Shown: piece by piece, positions 1-6,583 of the stretch
Layout: each line of letters begins with the position of its first letter
Numbering within the stretch: the stretch's first letter is position 1
NCBI GenBank assembly: GCA_003512825.1
Contig: DOOI01000104.1
Coordinates: 7,998-16,199 of the forward strand
Source: Paracoccaceae bacterium
GTDB lineage: Bacteria; Pseudomonadota; Alphaproteobacteria; Rhodobacterales; Rhodobacteraceae
Direction: 5' to 3'
Length of the DNA stretch: 8,202 bases
Program-made: the position numbers and the translations under genes
Notes under the pieces: model-generated
What the model saw: the letters and a program-made list of their open reading frames with translations, nothing else
What the model was told of the DNA's origin: nothing
Database searches by the model: none

Positions 1-13
1 CGCGAAATGTTCA

Positions 14-42
14 TCCTGAGGCTGTATGGCTTTCTCAGGAGG
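14..42 (+). promoter_or_regulatory. Ribosome binding site of the first gene inside a small hairpin
   Basis: A perfect Shine-Dalgarno sequence AGGAGG lies at 37-42, 8 nt before the ATG at 51, and fixes that start. A perfect 7-bp inverted repeat, TCCTGAG (14-20) and CTCAGGA (34-40), separated by 13 nt, puts the first four bases of the Shine-Dalgarno in the right arm. The TCCT of the left arm is itself an anti-Shine-Dalgarno. Pairing would partly mask the site in the mRNA. That it regulates translation is inference; a 7-bp stem of moderate GC would be only moderately stable. Confidence 0.6.
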
Positions 43-50
43 TTCTGCCT

Positions 51-755
51 ATGTCGATTCAAGATGTTTATGACGGAGCGCAATTAATGTGCCGGACGCT
101 CAGAATGTTGGATTGCGCCCAACTGACCGTTCAAGTGAGCGAAGATATGGCCGAATACGCGGAAATCATTCGCAACGAGCGACCTGAGCAGCCATTGGGC
201 GCTCCTTTTGATCTTTTTCAATCCTTGCGAAACAACAAAGCATTTTGGATTACGGCGCGTGATCTGAAAGGAACGCTGGTTCATACTCAGGCTTTGCGGC
301 TGTTGGACCTAGGTGAGCAAACTCTCGCGGACCATCTTCGAAGAAATTTTCGAGATTACCCGCCGGCGGGATTGCCCATCGATTTTGAGAACTCTGCGTA
401 TAATCCCGGTCCGGGTGCCCGCCGAATTACCGGACGTGCGCTGTATCACGGGGAATTTTGGATCAAGGAAGATTCTTCGTTCAGGGGGCGGGGTATTGTC
501 GACATCTTGTCGCGCTTTGCGTTCCTCTCGGCGACAATGCACTGGCAGCCTGACTATTTGTGGGGGTTGATGGCGCGACATAATGCAAGACGCGGATTGG
601 CCGAAGGGGTCGGCTATATGCATTCCGACCCCTTCGCAGTTTCTTGGAAAGTTGCAGATCGCAATCAGCCGATTGTGGGGAATCTGGTTTGGTTGGCGAT
701 GGATGATCTGCGCTATATCGCGCATGTCCCGTTGGACGAAGCCTCGGCCGCGTAA
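51..755 (+). CDS. Unrecognised 234-residue protein, possible GNAT-like fold
   Basis: I do not recognise this family. The ATG follows AGGAGG at 8 nt, and the frame is open for 234 residues before TAA. No signal peptide or membrane segment is visible, so a soluble cytoplasmic protein is likely. The layout faintly resembles an N-acetyltransferase (GNAT). A hydrophobic strand (residues 64-69, AFWITA) and a second strand with GEFWI (134-138) are followed by an RGRGI loop (145-149), where GNAT proteins bind the CoA pyrophosphate with Q/RxxGxG/A. A helix (150-163), a strand (169-174) and a further helix, ARHNARRGLAEGVGY (175-189), complete the pattern. No catalytic residue can be named. GC is visibly lower than in its neighbours (positions 121-180 are 50% GC by hand count). 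It stands alone: it is convergent with pckA and has its own terminator. The coding call is firm; the fold is a guess. Confidence 0.8.
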   Translation: MSIQDVYDGAQLMCRTLRMLDCAQLTVQVSEDMAEYAEIIRNERPEQPLGAPFDLFQSLRNNKAFWITARDLKGTLVHTQALRLLDLGEQTLADHLRRNFRDYPPAGLPIDFENSAYNPGPGARRITGRALYHGEFWIKEDSSFRGRGIVDILSRFAFLSATMHWQPDYLWGLMARHNARRGLAEGVGYMHSDPFAVSWKVADRNQPIVGNLVWLAMDDLRYIAHVPLDEASAA

Positions 756-760
756 CGCGA

Positions 761-789
761 AACGCCCCGGATTTAGCGTCCGGGGCGTT
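761..789 (+). terminator. Intrinsic terminator between convergent genes
   Basis: AACGCCCCGGA (761-771) and TCCGGGGCGTT (779-789) form a perfect 11-bp GC-rich stem with a 7-nt loop, 5 nt after the TAA of the first gene. On the + strand it is followed by CATTTTGGG, a short T-run. On the minus strand the stem runs into TTTCGCG, a weaker tail. It therefore best serves the + strand gene, but it sits 21 nt past the pckA stop and may stop both transcripts. Confidence 0.85.
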
Positions 790-810
790 CATTTTGGGAT
801 CAGGTTGTGA

Positions 811-2409
811 TCAGCCGATTGCGGCGGCTTTGACGTCTTCGTCGATATAAGGCACGTATTTCTCGAAGTTCTTCGAGAACATGCCCACCAGTTTCTTGGC
901 CTGCGCGTCATAGGCTGCGGCATCGGCCCATGTTTTGCGCGGGTCGAGCAGGGTTGTGTCAACGCCGGACACGGCGACCGGGACCTCAAAGCCGAAGTTC
1001 ACATCCTTGCGGAATGTGGCGTCATTGAGCGAGCCGTCTAGGGCTGCTGTCAGAAGCGCGCGGGTGGCCTTGATGGGCATGCGTTTGCCAATGCCGAATG
1101 CGCCGCCTGTCCAGCCAGTATTCACCAGCCAGCACGTGGCCCCATACTTGGCGATCTTTTCTTGCAGGAGTTTCCCATACACCTCTGGGCGGCGGGGCAT
1201 GAAGGGCGCACCGAAGCAGGTGGAGAAGGTGGGTTCTGGCTCTACCACACCGCGCTCGGTGCCCGGTGTTTTGGACGTGAAGCCAGAGAGGAAGTGATAC
1301 ATCGCCTGTGCGGGAGTGAGGCGCGAGATCGGTGGAAGAACACCGTAGGCATCACAGGTAAGCAGGATGATGTTTTTGGGGTGTCCGCCAAGGGCAGTGT
1401 CCGACGCGTTCGAAATGGCGTCGAGCGGGTAAGCGCAGCGCATGTTCTCGGTCAGCGACGAGTCTTGGAAATCGAGTTCCAGGGTGTCGGGATCGTAGAC
1501 CATGTTTTCGATCACGGTGCCAAAGCGGGTGGTGGTGGCGTAGATTTCAGGCTCTGCCTCGGCGGAGAGATTGATCGTCTTGGCGTAGCAGCCGCCTTCG
1601 AAGTTAAAGGTGCCGCGATCCGACCAGCCGTGCTCGTCATCACCGATGAGCGTACGCGATGGGTCCGCCGAGAGGGTGGTTTTGCCGGTACCGGAGAGAC
1701 CAAAGAAGACGGCCGCATCGACGGGATTGCCGATAGCATGGTTGGCCGAGCAGTGCATCGGCATGACGCCTTTTTCTGGCAGCAGGTAGTTGAGCAGGGT
1801 AAAGACGGATTTTTTATTCTCGCCAGCATATTCGGTGCCGCCAATCAGAATGAGCTTCTTGTCGAAGTTCATCGCGATGACGGTTTCTGTGCGGCAGTCA
1901 TGGCGCTCGGGGTTTGCCAAGAACGAAGGGCAATTGATAACGGTGAAATCCGCCATAAAGGTTTCCAGCGCGGACGCCTCGGGGCGGCGCAGGAGGTGGC
2001 GGATGAACAGGTTATGCCACGCAAGTTCTGTCACCATGCGGACATTGATCGCATAAGCCGGGTCGGCGCCGCCAACCAGATCTTGCACGAAATATTCCTT
2101 GCCCTTCATATGGGCGAGCATGTCGGCATGGAGCGCGTCGAAGCCTTCGGGAGACATGGCGCGATTGTTATCCCACCAGATCGTGTCGGCGACGCTGGCG
2201 GTTTTGACGACATGTTTATCCTTGGGCGAGCGGCCGGTGAACTTGCCGGTGGTCGCCAGGAAGGTACCGCCATTGCCCAAGTGGCCTTCGCCGCGTTTCA
2301 GAGCGGCTTCTATCAGCGCCGGCTCTAGAAGGTTGTAATGGACATGGCCCAGTCCCGAGATGCCTTGGTCCTCGAGCCGGAAATTGGGGTTCACCCGTCC
2401 AGATGTCAT
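811..2409 (-). CDS. pckA: Phosphoenolpyruvate carboxykinase (ATP)
   Basis: Converts oxaloacetate and ATP to phosphoenolpyruvate, CO2 and ADP in the cytoplasm, the first committed step of gluconeogenesis. The 532-residue length is normal for the ATP-dependent family. Visible motifs, numbered from the [11 protein letters not shown] near 58-65 with the substrate-binding Arg; ENKKS (197-201) and MHCSANHA (218-225) with the metal-binding Lys and His; the P-loop GLSGTGKT (237-244); the kinase-2 stretch IGDDEHGW (255-262) with the metal Asp; NFEGGCYAK (269-277); and ENMR near 321-324. No key residue appears missing. I prefer the ATG at 2409 over a TTG two codons upstream, because GAGGAG at 2423-2418 lies 8 nt before the ATG. 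It is divergent from the chvI operon across 396 bp and convergent with the first gene. In related alphaproteobacteria pckA is under carbon-source control and is linked to ChvG/ChvI, which fits its place here. Confidence 0.98.
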   Translation of the reverse strand: MTSGRVNPNFRLEDQGISGLGHVHYNLLEPALIEAALKRGEGHLGNGGTFLATTGKFTGRSPKDKHVVKTASVADTIWWDNNRAMSPEGFDALHADMLAHMKGKEYFVQDLVGGADPAYAINVRMVTELAWHNLFIRHLLRRPEASALETFMADFTVINCPSFLANPERHDCRTETVIAMNFDKKLILIGGTEYAGENKKSVFTLLNYLLPEKGVMPMHCSANHAIGNPVDAAVFFGLSGTGKTTLSADPSRTLIGDDEHGWSDRGTFNFEGGCYAKTINLSAEAEPEIYATTTRFGTVIENMVYDPDTLELDFQDSSLTENMRCAYPLDAISNASDTALGGHPKNIILLTCDAYGVLPPISRLTPAQAMYHFLSGFTSKTPGTERGVVEPEPTFSTCFGAPFMPRRPEVYGKLLQEKIAKYGATCWLVNTGWTGGAFGIGKRMPIKATRALLTAALDGSLNDATFRKDVNFGFEVPVAVSGVDTTLLDPRKTWADAAAYDAQAKKLVGMFSKNFEKYVPYIDEDVKAAAIG

Positions 2410-2417
2410 ATGCAATG

Positions 2418-2423
2418 CTCCTC
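2418..2423 (-). promoter_or_regulatory. Ribosome binding site that decides the pckA start
   Basis: Read on the minus strand, GAGGAG is followed by 8 nt and then ATG (2409-2407). The in-frame TTG at 2415-2413 would leave only 2 nt, so the ATG start, giving MTSGRVNP, is the better choice. Confidence 0.8.
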
Positions 2424-2451
2424 AAACCGCGCTGCGGCACTTCTGTCTAAC

Positions 2452-2483
2452 GGCGGGTTCGGGAGGCCCGAAGCGATGCCGCC
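2452..2483 (-). promoter_or_regulatory. Candidate hairpin in the pckA leader
   Basis: A perfect 6-bp inverted repeat, TTCGGG (2458-2463) and CCCGAA (2467-2472), around a 3-nt loop is flanked by GGCGG (2452-2456) and CCGCC (2479-2483). These can pair as an outer stem with unequal bulges of 1 and 6 nt. It lies about 45-75 nt upstream of the pckA ATG and would be in the transcript if transcription starts further upstream. No T-run follows it on the minus strand, so it is not a classical terminator. Its function is unknown. Confidence 0.4.
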
Positions 2484-2566
2484 ATAGTCCGGAATGCGGC
2501 TTCATCCGCCCCGTTGGCCGCGTCATAACATGAGGGTTTCGAGAAATAACAGTCAGGTTTTTGGCC

Positions 2567-2598
2567 GTTAGCGCCATCAGTGACAGGTTAGCGCAACC
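2567..2598. promoter_or_regulatory. Paired GTTAGCGC elements, candidate LacI-family operator
   Basis: GTTAGCGC occurs twice, at 2567-2574 and 2587-2594, exactly 20 bp apart (about two helical turns). The second copy sits in GGTTAGCGCAACC (2586-2598), which has perfect inverted arms GGTT and AACC around AGCGC. A palindrome with a central CG and TTAGCGC half-sites is typical of LacI-family operators. CceR of Rhodobacter and its rhizobial counterpart PckR are LacI-family regulators of central carbon genes including pckA, so one of these is a natural candidate. I am recalling those regulators from memory and have not matched an exact published motif. Confidence 0.45.
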
Positions 2599-2618
2599 AA
2601 GGCCGGAAATAGCGAGGT

Positions 2619-2656
2619 TGTGAGACGAGATGTGACGTGAATGAAACGCAATGTGA
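2619..2656. repeat. Cluster of TGTGA direct repeats upstream of chvI
   Basis: TGTGA is found at 2619-2623, 2631-2635 and 2652-2656, with start-to-start distances of 12 and 21 bp, and a further GTGA at 2637-2640. The near one-turn and two-turn spacing would place the copies roughly on one face of the helix, as for a cooperatively binding response regulator. ChvI autoregulation is a reasonable guess, but short repeats in 400 bp can also occur by chance. Confidence 0.25.
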
Positions 2657-2729
2657 GGCAAATTAGCCATGTCTTTAGCAAATCGGCGGTAAAACATACC
2701 TCTAAAGGCTTGCGAATCGCAGATTAGGA

Positions 2730-2759
2730 TTGATCGCGCGCCCCAAACGCGCGCATATT
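2730..2759 (+). promoter_or_regulatory. Candidate promoter of the chvI operon with palindromic spacer
   Basis: TTGATC (2730-2735) as -35 and CATATT (2754-2759) as -10 are 18 bp apart, 46 bp before the chvI ATG. The spacer holds two copies of GCGCGC (2736-2741 and 2749-2754, the last base falling in the -10) around CCCAAAC, able to form a 6-bp stem. The -10 matches consensus only in part, and GATAAT at 2760-2765 is an alternative. This is an eye-based guess. Confidence 0.3.
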
Positions 2760-2805
2760 GATAATCAAAAAAAACAGGCAATTTGAGCAGAATAAGGAAC
2801 CAACC

Positions 2806-3507
2806 ATGCCGAAAATCGCTTTGGTTGACGATGACCGCAACATTCTGACTTCCGTGGCAATGACACTGGAAGCCGAGGGTTTTGAGGTTGAGACCTATAA
2901 TGACGGGCAAACCGCGCTGGATGCTTTCAACAAAAAGCTTCCTGATATGGCGGTGCTGGATATCAAGATGCCGCGGATGGACGGGATGGACCTGCTTCAG
3001 CGGTTGCGGCAGCGCACATCGATGCCAGTGATCTTTCTGACCTCCAAGGATGATGAGATTGACGAAGTTCTTGGGCTTCGTATGGGGGCGGATGACTATG
3101 TGAAGAAGCCCTTTTCGCAACGGCTACTTGTGGAGCGCATTCGTGCGCTGCTTCGTCGGCAAGACGCAGTGGCCGGGGATATCGTGGGCGACACCGAAGA
3201 GACCAAGGTGATTGAACGCGGCGAATTGCGAATGGACCCGCTGCGGCACTCTGTGTCGTGGAAAGGGCTGGATGTGGCGCTGACGGTCACCGAGTTTTTG
3301 CTGCTGCAGGCGTTGGCGCAGCGGCCCGGATTTGTCAAAAGCCGTGATCAGTTGATGGATGTTGCCTATGACGATCAGGTCTATGTGGATGACCGGACGA
3401 TCGATAGCCACATCAAGCGGCTTCGCAAGAAAATGCGGAGTGTTGATGGGGATTTCTCGGCAATCGAAACGCTTTATGGTATCGGCTATCGGTATAACGA
3501 AGAGTAA
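2806..3507 (+). CDS. chvI: Response regulator ChvI (OmpR/PhoB family)
   Basis: DNA-binding response regulator of the ChvG/ChvI two-component system, which in alphaproteobacteria reacts to acid or envelope stress and controls surface and metabolic genes. It is 233 residues long. The receiver domain (about 3-117) has the acidic pair D8-D9, the phospho-acceptor D52 in [11 protein letters not shown]79 and K101 in KKPF. The C-terminal winged-helix domain (about 138-231) includes [12 protein letters not shown], the recognition-helix stretch [15 protein letters not shown] and the wing YGIGYRY. I chose the ATG at 2806, preceded by AAGGA (2794-2798) at 7 nt; a TTG 16 codons upstream gives an unfamiliar, ribosome-site-free extension. 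Its TAA overlaps the chvG ATG in TAATG, which points to translational coupling. It is divergent from pckA, a reported target of the system in Agrobacterium. Confidence 0.96.
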   Translation: MPKIALVDDDRNILTSVAMTLEAEGFEVETYNDGQTALDAFNKKLPDMAVLDIKMPRMDGMDLLQRLRQRTSMPVIFLTSKDDEIDEVLGLRMGADDYVKKPFSQRLLVERIRALLRRQDAVAGDIVGDTEETKVIERGELRMDPLRHSVSWKGLDVALTVTEFLLLQALAQRPGFVKSRDQLMDVAYDDQVYVDDRTIDSHIKRLRKKMRSVDGDFSAIETLYGIGYRYNEE

Positions 3508-5219
3508 TGGCGCTCGTTGAAAGAATGTCTTTGCGTGACCGATCGGTACACGGCGACGGAGATGTTGTGTTGGGTGACGACTTTGTTGCCCCCGACAGCA
3601 CCGTTGGGCTGGAATTGCGAGAGCGTCGTCAGCGGCGCTCTTCTTTTTCCCTGCGCCGATCGCCGCTGACGCGAAAGATCATCACGTTCAACTTGATTGC
3701 CTTGAACATCCTTGTGGCGGGGGTGCTGTTTCTAAACTCTTCGCGTGAAAGCTATGTGGTTCAGCGCATCGATAGCATGGTTGCCGAAGCTGAATTGGTG
3801 GCGGATGTCTTGGAGGCGCAGTTGCCATTGGGCGCGCCTGTGTCTTTTGTCGCCGGGGATGGAATTGACGTTCAGGCCACGCTTGATGGGCTGGACCTGC
3901 GCCAAGGCGCGTCGGTTTTCGTGTTTGATCCGGCTGAGGCGCTGATTGGTGCGGGTGAAGGACGCGGGATCAGCCGCACAGTCAGCGAACAAAAGGAAGA
4001 GCCTCGGACAGTTATTCTGGATTTTCTCGGGGCGATTTGGTCGGGTCTGTCAAAGATCATGCCAGCCACGCAGGTCGCAGCGTTGGTTTCGCCTGAAGAA
4101 AAGGCGCGGGAATTGGTTGCGCGTGCCTTGAGTTCTGGTGCTCAACTGCAAACCGCGCAGGTGACGGGCGGTGCGACGATCAACACCGTGGCCACGCCAA
4201 TCATGCAGGGCGACAAGGCCGTGGCGGTGGTTGCGGTGTCTTCCGCTACGGGAGAGATTGACCGTGTGGTGCGGATGGAGCGCGAGCGCGTGCTTCAGAT
4301 GTTTTTGATCGCGACCTTGGTGTCGATCGGGCTCAGCCTTGTGCTGGCTTCGACAATTTCAAACCCGATTTCTGATCTGGCGGAGGCGGCGGAACTGGGG
4401 GGGCGTGATGGTAGCGGGGCTTCGGGGCGCATTCGGATCCCGGACTTGACTGCGCGGCCCGACGAGATTGGGCGGCTTTCGGGGGCGCTGCGCGGGATGG
4501 TGTCAGCGCTCTATGACCGTATTGATTCTAATGAACAATTTGCTGCGGATGTGGCGCATGAGATCAAGAATCCGCTGGCCTCGCTGCGGTCTGCCGTCGG
4601 CACGCTGCGGCTGGTTAAGCGCGAAGATCAACGCGAGAAACTGCTCGATGTGATCGAGCATGACGTGCGGCGTTTGGATCGGTTGGTGTCGGATATTTCC
4701 AATGCCTCTCGGCTCGACAGTGAGTTGGTGAAAGAAGAGCAGGAAGCGTTTGACCTGCTCAAGACCTTGACGAATTTGGGCGATTATCTGGGCAAGCAAG
4801 GGCGCGAGCGCGGCATCGATTTCATTACGGATCTGCCGAAAGACCCGATTGTGGTGCATGGGTTGGAGGCGCGGCTGGCACAGGTTTTTGTAAACCTCAT
4901 CAGCAACGCGATTTCCTTTTGCGAAGATGGCGATGCCATCCGGGTTTGGGCGCGGCGGCGTGAAAATCGAGTGCTGGTGGTTGTCGAAGATACCGGACCG
5001 GGCATTCCAGAGCAGGCTTTGGCCAAGATTTTCAAACGGTTCTATTCGGAACGTCCTGCTGGCCAATATGGCAACAACTCTGGGCTTGGCCTTTCGATTT
5101 CAAAGCAGATCGTAGAGGCGCATGGCGGGGTGATTTGGGCAGAGAATATTCGCCCAACAGATGCGGATGCCGCGTCGGACCCTTTAGGGGCACGGTTCGT
5201 CGTCGGTCTGCCACTCTGA
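3507..5219 (+). CDS. chvG: Sensor histidine kinase ChvG
   Basis: Inner-membrane sensor kinase that phosphorylates ChvI. Its 570 residues read as follows. A charged cytoplasmic N-terminal tail (1-56) has an Arg-rich run at 38-51. The first membrane helix is near 57-77. A periplasmic sensor region spans about 78-262, and the second membrane helix about 263-282. HAMP and linker follow at about 283-340. The dimerisation domain has the phospho-acceptor H351 in HEIKNPL. The ATPase domain has the N box QVFVNLISNAISF (459-471), G1 DTGPGI (495-500), F box KIFKRFY (507-513) and G2 GLGLS (526-530). All catalytic motifs are intact. The ATG overlaps the chvI stop by one base, and hprK follows after 12 nt in the same frame. 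In other alphaproteobacteria the periplasmic domain is held inactive by the inhibitor ExoR; no such gene lies in this window. Confidence 0.96.
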   Translation: MALVERMSLRDRSVHGDGDVVLGDDFVAPDSTVGLELRERRQRRSSFSLRRSPLTRKIITFNLIALNILVAGVLFLNSSRESYVVQRIDSMVAEAELVADVLEAQLPLGAPVSFVAGDGIDVQATLDGLDLRQGASVFVFDPAEALIGAGEGRGISRTVSEQKEEPRTVILDFLGAIWSGLSKIMPATQVAALVSPEEKARELVARALSSGAQLQTAQVTGGATINTVATPIMQGDKAVAVVAVSSATGEIDRVVRMERERVLQMFLIATLVSIGLSLVLASTISNPISDLAEAAELGGRDGSGASGRIRIPDLTARPDEIGRLSGALRGMVSALYDRIDSNEQFAADVAHEIKNPLASLRSAVGTLRLVKREDQREKLLDVIEHDVRRLDRLVSDISNASRLDSELVKEEQEAFDLLKTLTNLGDYLGKQGRERGIDFITDLPKDPIVVHGLEARLAQVFVNLISNAISFCEDGDAIRVWARRRENRVLVVVEDTGPGIPEQALAKIFKRFYSERPAGQYGNNSGLGLSISKQIVEAHGGVIWAENIRPTDADAASDPLGARFVVGLPL

Positions 5220-5231
5220 GGCAAGGCTGGG

Positions 5232-5645
5232 TTGGAACGCTATCACGCCAGTTCAGTGGAAATTGCCGGGCGCGCGGTGCTCATTTTTGGCGCGTCGGGG
5301 GCTGGCAAGTCGGCTTTGGCGCTGGAGTTGATGGCGTGGGGCGCACGGCTGGTGTCGGATGATCAATGTGAGATCACTGTTGAGGGGGGGCGCGTGTTCG
5401 TGCGTGCTCCGGTCGCAATTCGGGGCCAAATCGAAGCGCGCGGTGTTGGAATTTTGAACGCTGAGGCCGCAGAGGTGGCCGAAGTTGTCTTGGTGGTTGA
5501 TCTTGATCAGGGCGAAACGGAGCGGTTGCCACCGCAAAGACAGCGCGACGTAGCGGGAGTTTTGCTGCCGTTGCAGCATAAAGTGGAAAAAGCGCATTTC
5601 CCCGCAGCGATTTTGCAATATCTTCGGTCAGGACGGAGAGCCTGA
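5232..5645 (+). CDS. hprK: Minimal HPr kinase/phosphorylase
   Basis: Cytoplasmic enzyme that phosphorylates HPr on a regulatory serine and can reverse it. This 137-residue form is the short alphaproteobacterial type. It lacks the N-terminal domain of the roughly 310-residue Gram-positive enzymes and is not a broken gene: the catalytic core is complete, with Walker A GASGAGKS (20-27), SDD (42-44) with the catalytic Asp pair, and the signature IEARGVGIL (67-75). The start is TTG at 5232. There is no ATG nearby, the frame upstream is closed by the chvG stop at 5217-5219, and the family begins just before the conserved HASSVEI-like strand. GTG at 5256 would cut into that strand. It lies 12 nt after chvG and 4 nt before rapZ, with HPr, its presumed substrate, three genes downstream. 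Confidence 0.93.
   Translation: MERYHASSVEIAGRAVLIFGASGAGKSALALELMAWGARLVSDDQCEITVEGGRVFVRAPVAIRGQIEARGVGILNAEAAEVAEVVLVVDLDQGETERLPPQRQRDVAGVLLPLQHKVEKAHFPAAILQYLRSGRRA
5635..5640 (+). promoter_or_regulatory. Ribosome binding site of rapZ within the end of hprK
   Basis: GGAGAG lies inside the last hprK codons, 9 nt before the rapZ ATG at 5650, supporting that start and close coupling of the two genes. Confidence 0.6.
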
Positions 5646-5649
5646 CCTT

Positions 5650-6570
5650 ATGACCGAATCGTCCTTGACCCAAACTGTGCTGCCCCGGATCGTTTTGGTG
5701 ACCGGGCCTAGCGGGGCGGGTCGCTCAACCACGCTTAATGTGTTGGAGGATCTCGGTTTCGAGGCCATCGACAACTTGCCGCTGTCCTTGTTTCCAACGT
5801 TGATGACCTCGCCGCCAGCCGGGCGCCCGCTCGCTTTGGGGTTTGATCCGCGCAACCGGGATTTTTCGACGAATACGATGATTGATATCATCGAAGGTTT
5901 GGGCACCTATCCCGATGTTTCAACCGAAGTGCTGTATGTGGATTGTTCGCGCGACGTGTTGTTGCGGCGGTTTTCAGAGACAAGGCGGCGCCATCCTTTG
6001 GCACCGGGCGACAGCCCGGACAAAGGGATCGCAAGAGAGCTGGATCTTTTGGTGCCTGTGCGTGCGCGTGCCGATATTTTGATCGATACGTCTGAAATGA
6101 GTCCGCATGATTTGCGCGCCGAGATCGAGCGGCTTTTTGCGCCGGATGGTCAGCGAAATCTTGCAGTGACGCTCAATTCATTCTCGTTCAAGCGCGGACT
6201 GCCGCGCGGCATGGATATGGTTTTGGACGTGAGGTTTATGCGGAACCCGCATTGGGAGCCATCGCTACGTGCTTTTGACGGGCGCGATGCGCCGGTTGCG
6301 GCGCATGTGATGGCCGATCCCTTGGCGCCAGAGTTCCTCAAGCGGGTTACGGAAATGGTGCTGATGCTGCTGCCTGCTTATCGCTCAGAGGGTAAGGCGC
6401 ATTTTGCATTGGGATTTGGATGTTCGGGTGGACAGCACCGTTCGGTCGCAGTGACGGAGTATATGGCTAAGGCCCTTGCGGAAGCGGGGTGGCAAGTGTC
6501 AATTAGGCACCGAGAGTTGGAGCGCAAAGGACCATCCGACAGCGCTTTGGCACATGGTCTGCGGGAATAA
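5650..6570 (+). CDS. rapZ: RapZ/YvcJ family nucleotide- and RNA-binding protein
   Basis: Homologue of E. coli RapZ (YhbJ), the adapter that delivers the small RNA GlmZ to RNase E and senses glucosamine-6-phosphate. The enteric RNA partners are not known in alphaproteobacteria, so the exact role here is open. It is 306 residues, close to the family norm near 285-300. The N-terminal P-loop domain has GPSGAGRS (19-26), followed by the family stretch LEDLGFEAIDNLPL (32-45). GFDPRNRD (64-71), YVDCS (96-100) and the ETRRRHPL motif (110-117) follow. The C-terminal domain has GCSGGQHRSV (257-266) and RHRELE (286-291). The Walker A lysine is replaced by Arg25, and the usual GCTGG is GCSGG. It sits between hprK and the EIIA gene with 4-nt and 13-nt gaps, a common alphaproteobacterial placement that ties it to the phosphorelay. 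Confidence 0.95.
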   Translation: MTESSLTQTVLPRIVLVTGPSGAGRSTTLNVLEDLGFEAIDNLPLSLFPTLMTSPPAGRPLALGFDPRNRDFSTNTMIDIIEGLGTYPDVSTEVLYVDCSRDVLLRRFSETRRRHPLAPGDSPDKGIARELDLLVPVRARADILIDTSEMSPHDLRAEIERLFAPDGQRNLAVTLNSFSFKRGLPRGMDMVLDVRFMRNPHWEPSLRAFDGRDAPVAAHVMADPLAPEFLKRVTEMVLMLLPAYRSEGKAHFALGFGCSGGQHRSVAVTEYMAKALAEAGWQVSIRHRELERKGPSDSALAHGLRE

Positions 6571-6573
6571 GGA
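6569..6573 (+). promoter_or_regulatory. Ribosome binding site that decides the EIIA start
   Basis: AAGGA begins within the rapZ TAA and lies 10 nt before GTG at 6584. It supports the short 129-residue EIIA product over an upstream start inside rapZ. Confidence 0.65.
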
Positions 6574-6583
6574 ACGACATCGG

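Larger units (their letters stand above)
2410..2805. promoter_or_regulatory. Divergent control region between pckA and chvI
   Basis: These 396 bp hold no convincing gene. They must carry the pckA promoter (minus strand) and the chvI operon promoter (plus strand). From left to right I see a leader hairpin on the pckA side (2452-2483), two copies of GTTAGCGC (2567-2594), four GTGA elements (2620-2656) and, near chvI, a GC-rich inverted repeat between a candidate -35 and -10. I found no good -35/-10 pair for pckA by eye. The region is more AT-rich near chvI than near pckA. No tRNA-like cloverleaf or terminator was seen. Confidence 0.75.

Noticed and set aside
1162..2328. A 388-codon open frame on the + strand opposite pckA
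   Set aside because: It lies wholly antisense to an intact, highly conserved pckA. Its translation has no recognisable motif and is rich in Gly, Arg and Val, as expected from antisense reading of a GC-rich gene.
2735..2754. GC-rich inverted repeat considered as a terminator
   Set aside because: The stem is only 6 bp, there is no T-run on either side, and it lies upstream of chvI where no transcript should end.
2758..2805. N-terminal extension of ChvI from a TTG
   Set aside because: The added 16 residues are Lys/Asn/Gln-rich and unlike response regulators. AAGGA is correctly spaced for the ATG at 2806, and the canonical start [10 protein letters not shown] follows.
2422..3120. A 232-codon open frame on the minus strand across the divergent region and the start of chvI
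   Set aside because: About half of it is antisense to the conserved ChvI receiver domain, and the rest covers the control region. It has no ribosome site or known motif.
4503..5066. A 187-codon open frame on the minus strand within chvG
   Set aside because: It is antisense to the kinase core of ChvG, whose motifs are all intact, so it is a shadow.
5232..5645. hprK considered as a truncated pseudogene
   Set aside because: The short length is normal for alphaproteobacteria, and the P-loop, Asp pair and signature are intact.
6476..6583. EIIA start inside rapZ
   Set aside because: The extension overlaps 95 nt of conserved RapZ C-terminus in another frame. The GTG at 6584 with AAGGA gives the normal EIIA N-terminus.
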